DNA of 64,000 nucleotides from Clostridiales bacterium (GTDB taxonomy: Bacteria; Bacillota; Clostridia; Christensenellales; Aristaeellaceae), in the NCBI GenBank assembly GCA_015056365.1, contig SVGM01000010.1, positions 1-64,000 of the forward strand, in the 5' to 3' direction. The position numbers were made by a program, and so were the translations under genes. Under the pieces are notes generated by a model that saw only the letters and a list, made by a program, of their open reading frames with translations, was not told where the DNA came from and ran no database searches. Position 1 is the first letter of the stretch. Each line of letters opens with the position of its first letter. Of this stretch, positions 18,209 through 25,976 are shown piece by piece.

Positions 18209-19474
18209 ATGGATACCCTGATCATCGGCTGCGGCGCGGCGGGTGTGGCGGCTGCGATCGCAGCTGCGGAGCAAGGGGAGCAGGTTACGGTCATTGAGCG
18301 CAACCGAAAGCCCTTGAAAAAGCTGGGAGTCACCGGCAATGGCCGGGGCAATCTGCTCAATTGCGGCCAGCTGCGGTATTATGGCGATACGGCCTTCGCT
18401 CATCAGGTGCTGGAGAAGATGCCTTATGCGCAGGTGAAAGCCTTCCTGGAAAGCTGCGGACTGACCCTGACGGAAGAGGATGAGGGGCGTATCTACCCTG
18501 CTGCCTATCAGGCTTCCGTGGCGGTCGACGCGTTGCTGAGCAGGATGGAGCAGCTGGGTATCCGGATTGTTTGCGGCGCACAAGCGACGGCGATTCGCCA
18601 CTGTGGCGATCAGTTTGTGGTGGACGCCGTCACCACCGAGTACGCTCCGGATTTTGTCAAACCAAATGGCAAGGTAAAGAAAGGCGAAGCACTGCGTCAG
18701 TGGGAAACGGCCTTTTCTGCCCGGCGCGTGATCGTGACCGCAGGCGGTGCGGCTGCGCCGGTTCATGGCACCGATGGCAGCATTTATTCGCTCCTGACGG
18801 CGCTAGGACACCATCTGATCCCGCCTCGGCCTGCCCTGTGCGCGCTGGTGACCGCCAAAACACCGTTGCAGGGACTTTCCGGCCAGCGGGTACGAGCACA
18901 GCTGACCCTTGTTGCCGCCCATGGCGCGGTGCTTGCAAAAAGCAGAGGAGAGGCTCTTTTCGCTGACGATGGCGTCAGTGGCATTGCAGCCATGCAGCTG
19001 GCACGGTTTGTGGAGCCTGGCTGCGTGCTGCACATGGATTTGCGGGAAGGGTTGCTGGGCGACGCCCACGGGGACGCGCTGGCGATTTTGACCAGCCGTC
19101 TGGAACGGTTGGGCGGCACTGCTACACCTACGCAGCTGCTCATCGGCTGTGCAAACGCCGCGCTTCAGGCGGCGCTGTGCCGTATGGCGGGCATCGACCG
19201 GTCACTGCCTGTGGATGAGAAGGCGCTGTGCGCCTTGGCAGCGGTGCTGGCCGACTATGCCATCCCTGTGGCAGGCACCCGAGACTTCGATCAGGCACAG
19301 GTGACTGCCGGAGGATTGGACGCTGCCCAGTTCGATCCGTCCACGATGGAAAGCAGGCTGGTTCCCGGGCTGTATGCTGCCGGGGAAGTATTGGATGTGG
19401 ACGGCGATTGCGGCGGCTATAACCTGATGTTTGCCTTCGCCGGCGGTCTACTGGCGGGAAAAGCTGGCAGATGA
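18209..19474 (+). CDS. HI0933/BaiN-family NAD(P)/FAD-dependent oxidoreductase
   Basis: A 421-residue flavoprotein. The N-terminus is a Rossmann FAD-binding motif, IIGCGAAGVAAAIAAAEQG, followed by LKKLGVTGNGRGNLLN, the signature of the HI0933 (BaiN-like, YhiN) family. A second conserved stretch, TAGGAAAPVHGTDGS, occurs mid-protein. The C-terminus has ETRDFDQAQVTAGG-like and YAAGEVLDVDGDCGGYNLMFA motifs. The ATG at 18209 sits 8 bases after AAGGAGG; the ATG at 18203 is too close. Some relatives reduce bile-acid intermediates, but most have no known substrate. Confidence 0.87.
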   Translation: MDTLIIGCGAAGVAAAIAAAEQGEQVTVIERNRKPLKKLGVTGNGRGNLLNCGQLRYYGDTAFAHQVLEKMPYAQVKAFLESCGLTLTEEDEGRIYPAAYQASVAVDALLSRMEQLGIRIVCGAQATAIRHCGDQFVVDAVTTEYAPDFVKPNGKVKKGEALRQWETAFSARRVIVTAGGAAAPVHGTDGSIYSLLTALGHHLIPPRPALCALVTAKTPLQGLSGQRVRAQLTLVAAHGAVLAKSRGEALFADDGVSGIAAMQLARFVEPGCVLHMDLREGLLGDAHGDALAILTSRLERLGGTATPTQLLIGCANAALQAALCRMAGIDRSLPVDEKALCALAAVLADYAIPVAGTRDFDQAQVTAGGLDAAQFDPSTMESRLVPGLYAAGEVLDVDGDCGGYNLMFAFAGGLLAGKAGR

Positions 19475-19581
19475 AAGGAACTACCGCCCAAAGGCGATCC
19501 GACGGAGTTCACAGGCCCAGGCTTTTTCTGTGTTATGCTTCAAGCGAGAGAATGATAAACTTGAATTGATAGGGTGAGCAT

Positions 19582-20367
19582 ATGAACGGCGTGAATCAAA
19601 CATTATATATTCCTTTGTACGGCAAGGCATATGTGAGCAGAAAAGGCATCATTCTTGATGATCAAAAGGCAGAGGAAATCTGGGCAGCAGAAGGATTTGC
19701 ACTCAAGGGGAAATCCAAGTCGAAATGGCTTGCCTACTATATGGGAATCCGTTCGGCTGTTTTTGACGCCTGGGTAAGGCAGCAGATTGCTGGCACAGAA
19801 GATGCCGTGGTCATTCACATTGGGTGCGGCATGGACAGCAGAATTCTGCGAGTCGGTACGATGAATCATAAGTGGTACGATGTGGATTTTGCTGAGGTTA
19901 TCGGGGAAAGAAAACGATATTATTGCGAATCTGCCGACTATCAGATGATTGCTGGGGATGTGCGGGAGTGCAGCTGGCTGACAAATATTCCAGAAAAAAA
20001 GCGCGCCATTGTTGTGATGGAGGGCGTGAGTATGTACTTGACCTCCAAGGAATTGCACGCATTAACGGCAAGTCTGTGCGCCCATTTTGATCAAGTCGCG
20101 TTTTTGATGGATTGCTATACAACTTTGGCAGCCAAGATGTCAAAGTATCGAAATCCCATCAATGATGTAGGTGTTTCGGAGGTTTATGGTATAGATCGTC
20201 CGGAGTCGCTTCAGCACGGCAAGTTTAGTTATGTAAAAGAGCACACGATGATACCGCAGGAATTCATTGATGAGTTGAGCGGCATCGAGAAGCATATTTT
20301 CGGGAAACTGTATGCAGGTAACCTTTCGAAAAAACTGTATCGAATGTTTGAATATCGAAAAGTGTAA
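19582..20367 (+). CDS. class I SAM-dependent O-methyltransferase (LCMT/PPM-like)
   Basis: A 261-residue protein with VVIHIGCGMDSRILRVG (about residues 74-90), the SAM-binding loop of the leucine carboxyl methyltransferase-like family, then WYDVDFAEVIGERKRYY and VVMEGVSMYLT. Family members methylate carboxyl or hydroxyl groups of varied, often unknown, substrates. The gene is visibly more AT-rich than its neighbours and stands alone ahead of a terminator, which fits recent acquisition. No strong promoter was recognised in the 107-base gap upstream. Confidence 0.8.
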   Translation: MNGVNQTLYIPLYGKAYVSRKGIILDDQKAEEIWAAEGFALKGKSKSKWLAYYMGIRSAVFDAWVRQQIAGTEDAVVIHIGCGMDSRILRVGTMNHKWYDVDFAEVIGERKRYYCESADYQMIAGDVRECSWLTNIPEKKRAIVVMEGVSMYLTSKELHALTASLCAHFDQVAFLMDCYTTLAAKMSKYRNPINDVGVSEVYGIDRPESLQHGKFSYVKEHTMIPQEFIDELSGIEKHIFGKLYAGNLSKKLYRMFEYRKV

Positions 20368-20482
20368 ACGCCCATACGTTGAGAAAACTCAAAATGCACC
20401 TATATACGCTCCTGTTGGGCGTATGGTGCGGCGTACAGCTCTGCAGCCAGCCGGCTGCTCTTGCGCAAGGATATTCCATGAA

Positions 20483-20515
20483 AAACCGACCTGTGAAACA
20501 ATCACAGGTCGGTTT
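20483..20515. terminator. bidirectional terminator
   Basis: A perfect 14-bp stem AAACCGACCTGTGA/TCACAGGTCGGTTT with a 5-base loop, between the convergent methyltransferase and MGMT-like genes. The rest of this 220-base gap shows only small hairpins. Confidence 0.85.
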
Positions 20516-20587
20516 GGCTGTTTTACGGACATCTGGCTGGCTTGGAAAGGGGCAAACCACGATCAATGGTAGACCAGCTGACGGTTT

Positions 20588-20887
20588 TTATCCACGCCAG
20601 AAGAAGGCTTCCATATCGACTCTTCCGTCTTCAGTAAATCCCACACCTTCCAGTTCCAGCAGCATACGGTGAGTTTCCTTCCCCATGGGTGTGAAGGCAT
20701 CTGACAGGTCACCGTCTTTGGTCACCACCCGGTGGCAGGGCAACCCCTCCGGCGCCGCTTTCAGGGCATACCCCACAACCCTTGACAGCCTTGGATTGCC
20801 GATCATTCGGGCAATCTGTCCGTAGGTACTCACTTTTCCCGCGGGAATGCGCCGTACCTGTTCGTAGATCAGCGTAAAGGTGTTCAT
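20588..20887 (-). CDS. MGMT-family DNA alkyltransferase-like protein
   Basis: A 99-residue stand-alone version of the C-terminal domain of O6-alkylguanine-DNA alkyltransferase. It has the DNA-binding helix region GKVSTYGQIARMIG and RVVGYALK, and the active site LPCHRVV with Cys51. Alkyltransferase-like (Atl) proteins replace this cysteine with tryptophan; here it is kept, so alkyl transfer is possible despite the short length. The HelD gene lies 54 bases upstream on the same strand. Confidence 0.85.
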   Translation of the reverse strand: MNTFTLIYEQVRRIPAGKVSTYGQIARMIGNPRLSRVVGYALKAAPEGLPCHRVVTKDGDLSDAFTPMGKETHRMLLELEGVGFTEDGRVDMEAFFWRG

Positions 20888-20941
20888 TTTCGTACCTCCC
20901 GGATTTCATAACAATGACATAACCCGCAGAAAGTGTCGATA

Positions 20942-23248
20942 TCAGGTATGCTGCCCATATTCCTGCCGCAAGATCCCTGCATGCTCCAGATGCGCCGTGG
21001 GCTGCCCGATGCAGCACAGGGCCAGCCGGTGGAGAGGACGGGTGCACAGCACATAAAACAGCTTGGCATAGAATCGTTGATCGGGATAGGTTTCCGCGTC
21101 CGCATCTGCGATGAGCGTGCAGTCGAATTCCAGTCCCTTGACCACGCCTGCGTCCATGACCTGTACGCCGCTTTCAAAGGACTCGTCGCCCTCGCTCACC
21201 AGCCGGGCTTCGCTGAGGCCTGCATCTGCCAGTGCTTTGTGCAGCTTTTTGGCGCTTTTCGGGTCCTTAGCAACGACGCCGATGCCACGGAATCCCTCGC
21301 TCTGCCACCCACGGATCGCAGCCAGCACAGCGCTCACTTGCTGTGTCTGGTTTTGGCATTGCATCAGGACGGGCTTGTCGCCGTGACGCAGCACCGGCTG
21401 GGTGTGGCCTACGCCCACTACTGGATGCCGTGCGATAACGGACAGCGCCGCCTCGGTGATTTCAGCGGTGCTGCGGTATGCCGTGCTGAGAGCGACCACA
21501 TTGACCGGCTTGCGGAAGATTCCTTCCGACAAATCGCTCCATTGACGGATGCCGCCGTCGCCGCAGATACCCTGACACAGGTCGCCCACCAGCGTAAAGG
21601 CGTCGTGGCCGAAAATGTCCCTGAGAATCTTGACCAGCATGGGCGGCACGTCCTGCGCTTCGTCGATGATCACATGGCGTACATCGGGGGTATTGAGGCC
21701 GTAGAGGCCTTTGGCAAGGGCGAGTAAAGCCGGAAGATCTTCCCGGGCTGCCCGGCCTTTTGTACTCAAACGTTGTACAGTCTCGTATACCGGCTGGCAG
21801 GCTTCGTCCGCTTCCGCCATGCGTTTCCAGAACAATTGGTATACCTCCAGCAGTTTCATGCTGCCAAAGCGTTTTTCCACCTGCTTGGGGAAGGTCTTGC
21901 CAAGCTCGCTCAGTTCCTTCAGGCGCTGATCTCGGCTGTCCAGCAGCACACGTGCTTTCTGGCGTCGCTCCGGGCTGTCGGGCATGGCGTGAAGCAACTG
22001 CTCGATCCGTTTTTCTGCCGCGGAGAGGATCGCGTCGTGTGCCTTTTCCGTGACGGTTTTCAGGCGACGCTTGACCACCTTGAGCAGCTCCTGTACGCGG
22101 ACTGCCAGCGGGAAATGCCGGAAATCGGTCAGACAATAGCGGCGGATTTCATCCCGCGTCATCAGCACGGTGCTGCCCAACAGGATGTCTTCCTTGGGCA
22201 GGCAGGCTTCTTCCCAGTATTGCAAGAATGCCTGTAGGTCGCCCGACAGGGAAAGCGCGCCTTTTCTGTGCAGCACGTGATCCAGTTCGTCGCGCTGAGG
22301 TTTGGTCATGTTCAGCCGCTGCCTCAGCTGCGGACTTTGGTCCATCTTGGGCATATGCTTGCCCAGCAGCAAGCCGCACAGCCCCTCAAAGGTGGTCTGA
22401 CGCACTTCGTCCACGCCCAGATCCGGCAGAACCCGGCTGATATAGCTCAAAAACAGCGGGTTGGGTGCAAGAATCAGCAATTGCTGAGGTGACAGCGTCT
22501 TTTGCAGCCGGTACAGGATCCATGCGATGCGGTGCAGGGCGATGGTGGTCTTGCCGCTGCCGGCCACGCCCTGCACGCACAGTGGCAGCATGGGGTCGTG
22601 GCGGATGACCGCGTTTTGCTCCGCCTGAATGGTGGTGACTACCTCCTTGAGGCGGGAGGAGGTCAGCTGGCTCAAGGCGTCGGTCAGGTATTTTTCCTGT
22701 CCAGCCAGTCCGGTATCCTGCATGTCGGTGAGGCGTCCTTCCTCCACCGTCAGCATGCGCTTCAGGCTGAGCTCGCCCTGTACACTGCCGTCGGGCGCGT
22801 CATAGCTTACCCGGCCGATCTGACCGGAGTAATACAGGTTGGCCACCGGGCTTCGCCAGTCCGCGACGCATACGCGGTATTCCGGCGTCTGAATGACGCC
22901 CCAGCGGCCCACGTATACCTGGCTGCATTTGCCTGGCGGCAGCCAGTCCACCTTGGGCGCGTCTTGGTCGGGCGTGAAGTCCAGCCTTGCGAAATATGGC
23001 TGCCGCTGACTCAAGCGCAACTGATGCAGCTGCCGAAGCTGACTGCGGATGAGAAATTGCTGCACCACAGCGTCGCTGCTGCTGTCATCCAGCACGTTGA
23101 TGAATCGGTCGTTGCCGTCCACGATGCCCAGCCGGTCCTCCAGCTTTTGCTTTTCCGAGGCGACCACATCCAGCGTCTGTGCAAGATGCTCTTCCTCTTC
23201 CACCCATGGCTGATCTGTCCTGTTTTTGGTTCCCTGGTTGGTTTCCAT
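20942..23248 (-). CDS. helD: HelD-like RNA polymerase-recycling helicase
   Basis: A 768-residue superfamily 1 (UvrD-like) ATPase. The N-terminus is a charged coiled coil (about 1-70), then a region with VDWLPPGKCSQVYVGRWG and VADWRSPVANLYY, characteristic of HelD proteins, which free stalled RNA polymerase from DNA. The Walker A is GVAGSGKTT (227-235). The helicase core continues with HVIIDEAQDVPP, LVGDLCQGI and LSTAYRSTAEI. I chose the ATG at 23248; an in-frame GTG 12 bases upstream lies almost on the AGGAGG-like box. Neighbours give no further clue. Confidence 0.85.
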   Translation of the reverse strand: METNQGTKNRTDQPWVEEEEHLAQTLDVVASEKQKLEDRLGIVDGNDRFINVLDDSSSDAVVQQFLIRSQLRQLHQLRLSQRQPYFARLDFTPDQDAPKVDWLPPGKCSQVYVGRWGVIQTPEYRVCVADWRSPVANLYYSGQIGRVSYDAPDGSVQGELSLKRMLTVEEGRLTDMQDTGLAGQEKYLTDALSQLTSSRLKEVVTTIQAEQNAVIRHDPMLPLCVQGVAGSGKTTIALHRIAWILYRLQKTLSPQQLLILAPNPLFLSYISRVLPDLGVDEVRQTTFEGLCGLLLGKHMPKMDQSPQLRQRLNMTKPQRDELDHVLHRKGALSLSGDLQAFLQYWEEACLPKEDILLGSTVLMTRDEIRRYCLTDFRHFPLAVRVQELLKVVKRRLKTVTEKAHDAILSAAEKRIEQLLHAMPDSPERRQKARVLLDSRDQRLKELSELGKTFPKQVEKRFGSMKLLEVYQLFWKRMAEADEACQPVYETVQRLSTKGRAAREDLPALLALAKGLYGLNTPDVRHVIIDEAQDVPPMLVKILRDIFGHDAFTLVGDLCQGICGDGGIRQWSDLSEGIFRKPVNVVALSTAYRSTAEITEAALSVIARHPVVGVGHTQPVLRHGDKPVLMQCQNQTQQVSAVLAAIRGWQSEGFRGIGVVAKDPKSAKKLHKALADAGLSEARLVSEGDESFESGVQVMDAGVVKGLEFDCTLIADADAETYPDQRFYAKLFYVLCTRPLHRLALCCIGQPTAHLEHAGILRQEYGQHT

Positions 23249-23420
23249 GTTCTTTTTCACCTCCGTCTTTGATAGGATGCAGCGCCCTTTGTTTCATACG
23301 GCGCGGAGCATGCGCCCAGCGGAAAAAAGGGATGCAAAAGCCACCGATGCTTGTCCGGCAAGGGTGAGTCGTTTGCCGGTAACAAAACATGCGGTGGCGC
23401 AGAGGTTTTGGAAAATGGGG

Positions 23421-23650
23421 GAGGGATGTATCGGGGGGGCACCCCCGAATCCCTGACAAGGGGCAATGCCCCTTGTTCCTTTATTGTCCGTGCTTTGCAC
23501 GGGCAAAAGGAAAGCAATATTTGTAGTGTTGAAAGCGGTTGTAAGCTTTCAACCAAGCCATACCCATTCCCATATTGCACGCCGTAGGCGTGCAATATGG
23601 GTTCCAAGGGCATTGCCCTAGGTAGGGTTTGGGGCAGCGCCCCAAATCGT
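23421..23650 (-). repeat. modular intergenic palindromes after alaS
   Basis: On the minus strand, 9 bases after the alaS stop: CGATTTGGGGCGCTGCCCCAA (23631-23650), AGGGCAATGCCCT, a perfect 15-bp stem CCCATATTGCACGCC/GGCGTGCAATATGGG, GTTGAAAG/CTTTCAAC, AAGGGGCA/TGCCCCTT (23458-23475) and GGGGG/CCCCC. The order and sequence match the elements after murC and the GNAT gene. The remaining 170 bases up to the HelD start (23249-23420) show nothing recognisable. Confidence 0.72.
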
Positions 23651-23658
23651 TCCTCTAA

Positions 23659-25638
23659 TTATTCGTCCGCCGTGGTACCGATAACCGCCTTGATGCGGCG
23701 CACGCCGGCAGAGGAACTTTCTTCCTTGAGGATTTTGAAGGACTTGAGGTCACCGGTGTTTTCGGCATGGGGGCCGCCGCAGATTTCCTTGGAGAACTCG
23801 CCCATGGTGTACACCTTGACCTGCTCGCCGTACTTGCTCTCGAACAGACCGATGGCGCCTTCAGCCTTGGCTTCGGGCACGGTCATCTCGCGGCAGGTGA
23901 TGGGAGCCTTGGCCTCGATGGCTTCGTTGACCAGCTTTTCAACCTGCTCGATTTCTTCCTTGGTCATCTTGCGGCCGAAGGAGAAGTCGAAGCGGAGACG
24001 CTCGGCGGTGATGTTGGAGCCCTTCTGAGCCACTTCGTCGCCCAGCACCTTGCGCAGGGCAGTGTGCATCAGGTGGGTGGCGGTGTGCAGACGGGCCGTC
24101 TGGGCGCTGTGGTCAGCCAGACCGCCCTTGAAGCGCTGCTCGGCGCCGGCCTGAGAGGTGGCCTGGTGCTGCTTGAAGCGCTCGGCGAAATCAGCCTCGT
24201 CCACCTTGAGACCCTTTTCAGTGGCCAGCTCGATGGTCATTTCAATGGGGAAGCCGTAGGTGTCGTACAGCTTGAAGGCGCTGCGGCCGTCCATGGTGGT
24301 GAGGGTCTCCAGACGGGCGTTCACGGCAGCCACGAGAGCGGCTTCGTCACCGGCCTTGGCAGCCTCAATGATGGGCATCATGTCGGGGGAGGGGCGCAGC
24401 TTCTTGATCTGGGCGTACTCCTGCGCCAGCGCCACCTTGTCTTCGGTGGCCAGAATGGCGTTCAGGGTAGCGCGGGTATTCTGGATGTTGTTGTAGATCT
24501 TGTCGAATTCCTTTTCACCCTGGCGCAGGGTCTTGGCAAAGCGGGTCTCTTCCAGAGAAAGCTGCTCCATGACGAAGGCTTCGTTGCGCTCCAGCTCGGG
24601 GTATACGTCCTTGTACTGGTCGATGATCACCTTGGCGATTTGGCCGGTGAAGCCATCGGGCATACCGATGCTCATACCGTAGCGGACAGCGCGGCGGATG
24701 AGGCGGCGCAGTACGTAGCCCTGGTCCATGTTGGAGGGGCTGACGCCGCGGTCGTCACCCATGATGAAGGTGGAGGTACGCATATGGTCGCCGATGATGC
24801 GGAAGGCCTTGGTGGTCTCCTCGTCCTGACCGTAGGTCTTGCCGGACAGCTCAGCGATCTTGTTCAGGATGTTTTCAAACAGTTCGGTCTCGTAGACGGA
24901 CTTCTTGCCGTTGAGCACGCAGATGGTGCGCTCCAGACCCATGCCGGTATCCACGTTCTTCTGGCTCAGGGGCTCGAAAGTGCCGTCGGCCAGCTTGTTG
25001 TACTGCATGAACACGTCGTTCCAGATCTCCAGATAACGGCCGCAGGAACAGGCGGGGGAGCAGTCGGGGCCGCAGGGCTCCTTGTCGGTGATGATGAACA
25101 TTTCGGTGTCGGGACCGCAGGGACCGGTCAGGCCGGCGGGACCCCACCAGTTGTTTTCCTTGGGCAGGAAGAAGATGTGATCATCAGCTACGCCGCAGTC
25201 GCGCCACAGCTGAGCGCTTTCTTCGTCGCGGGGACAGTCTTCGTCGCCGGCAAAGACGGAGAAGGCCAGTTTGTCCTTGGGCAGGCCCAGATACTTTTCG
25301 CTGGTGAGGAACTCCCAGCTCCAGGGGATCATTTCCTGCTTGAAATAGTCGCCCAGAGACCAGTTGCCCATCATTTCAAAGAAGGTCAGGTGGCTGAAAT
25401 CGCCTACGTCATCAATATCGCCGGTACGGACGCACTTCTGTACGTCAGTCAGGCGGGTGCCGGCGGGATGCTTGGCGCCCATCAGGTAGGGCACCAGGGG
25501 ATGCATGCCGGCGGTGGTGAACAGCACGGTGGGGTCATTCTCGGGGATCAGGCTGGCGCTGGAGATCACCGCGTGACCATGGTCCTTGAAGAACTGCTGG
25601 AACATGGCACGAAGCTCAGCGGCTTTGTAGGTCTTCAT
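23659..25638 (-). CDS. alaS: alanine--tRNA ligase, short form lacking C-Ala domain
   Basis: Charges tRNA-Ala with alanine and edits mischarged Ser/Gly. The start at 25638 follows AAAGGAGAG; the product is 659 residues against about 870 for a usual AlaRS. The aminoacylation domain starts MKTYKAAELRAMFQQFFKDHGH and has FTTAGMHPLVPYL, SHLTFFEMMGNWSLGDYFK and MGLERT. The editing domain has the zinc ligands HTATH (H518, H522) and CGGPH (C620, H624). The protein ends right after editing, so the C-terminal oligomerisation domain is absent. An extra alpha-helical stretch of about 60 residues lies before AFKLYDTYGFP (about 390-450). No T-box is seen upstream. Confidence 0.92.
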   Translation of the reverse strand: MKTYKAAELRAMFQQFFKDHGHAVISSASLIPENDPTVLFTTAGMHPLVPYLMGAKHPAGTRLTDVQKCVRTGDIDDVGDFSHLTFFEMMGNWSLGDYFKQEMIPWSWEFLTSEKYLGLPKDKLAFSVFAGDEDCPRDEESAQLWRDCGVADDHIFFLPKENNWWGPAGLTGPCGPDTEMFIITDKEPCGPDCSPACSCGRYLEIWNDVFMQYNKLADGTFEPLSQKNVDTGMGLERTICVLNGKKSVYETELFENILNKIAELSGKTYGQDEETTKAFRIIGDHMRTSTFIMGDDRGVSPSNMDQGYVLRRLIRRAVRYGMSIGMPDGFTGQIAKVIIDQYKDVYPELERNEAFVMEQLSLEETRFAKTLRQGEKEFDKIYNNIQNTRATLNAILATEDKVALAQEYAQIKKLRPSPDMMPIIEAAKAGDEAALVAAVNARLETLTTMDGRSAFKLYDTYGFPIEMTIELATEKGLKVDEADFAERFKQHQATSQAGAEQRFKGGLADHSAQTARLHTATHLMHTALRKVLGDEVAQKGSNITAERLRFDFSFGRKMTKEEIEQVEKLVNEAIEAKAPITCREMTVPEAKAEGAIGLFESKYGEQVKVYTMGEFSKEICGGPHAENTGDLKSFKILKEESSSAGVRRIKAVIGTTADE

Positions 25639-25714
25639 GGTAAAGTCTCTCCTTTTGCAATAGCTGCATTGAATGTATAAGGAACCGCACAGGCGGACAT
25701 ACACACGCCAAAAT

Positions 25715-25744
25715 ATTATAGAGGAAACAGGGGCGCAGTGTCAA
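25715..25744 (-). promoter_or_regulatory. alaS promoter
   Basis: On the minus strand a perfect TTGACA and a perfect TATAAT separated by 18 bases, 77 bases ahead of the alaS start. The leader is too short for a T-box. Confidence 0.82.
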
Positions 25745-25913
25745 TGAAAACCATGGAAAAAACCTGTTGCTCCCTTGAAAAGGGGCCTGAGGAGGCAGCA
25801 CAGCGAGGAGATTTTTTGGCTCGAAATGGACGGGATGTAGAGGGATGAGCTACAGGTTGTGAAAAGCAATGGCTTTGGGAACGTTCACATGAAGAGGCAG
25901 AACGCCTGCTCCG

Positions 25914-25942
25914 TTGACAGAAACGCCAAAAAACACTAAAAT
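25914..25942 (+). promoter_or_regulatory. promoter of the envelope-glycan operon
   Basis: TTGACA, 17 bases, TAAAAT, 35 bases ahead of the first gene. The 338-base divergent gap (25639-25976) holds this and the alaS promoter; nothing else was recognised. Confidence 0.8.
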
Positions 25943-25976
25943 AAACTGAATACTTATGTCAAGGAGGAAGGGACGA

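Noticed and set aside
20379-20672. A 97-codon plus-strand frame with a signal-peptide-like start.
   Set aside because: It runs through a strong bidirectional terminator and into the antisense of the MGMT-like gene, and its last part has no protein-like composition.
23767-25680. A 637-codon plus-strand frame opposite alaS.
   Set aside because: It has no ribosome binding site or recognisable domain and fully overlaps a well-supported alaS. The same holds for long frames opposite CotH (9505-11592), the minus-strand ABC-F (11966-13309) and polA (45889-47514).
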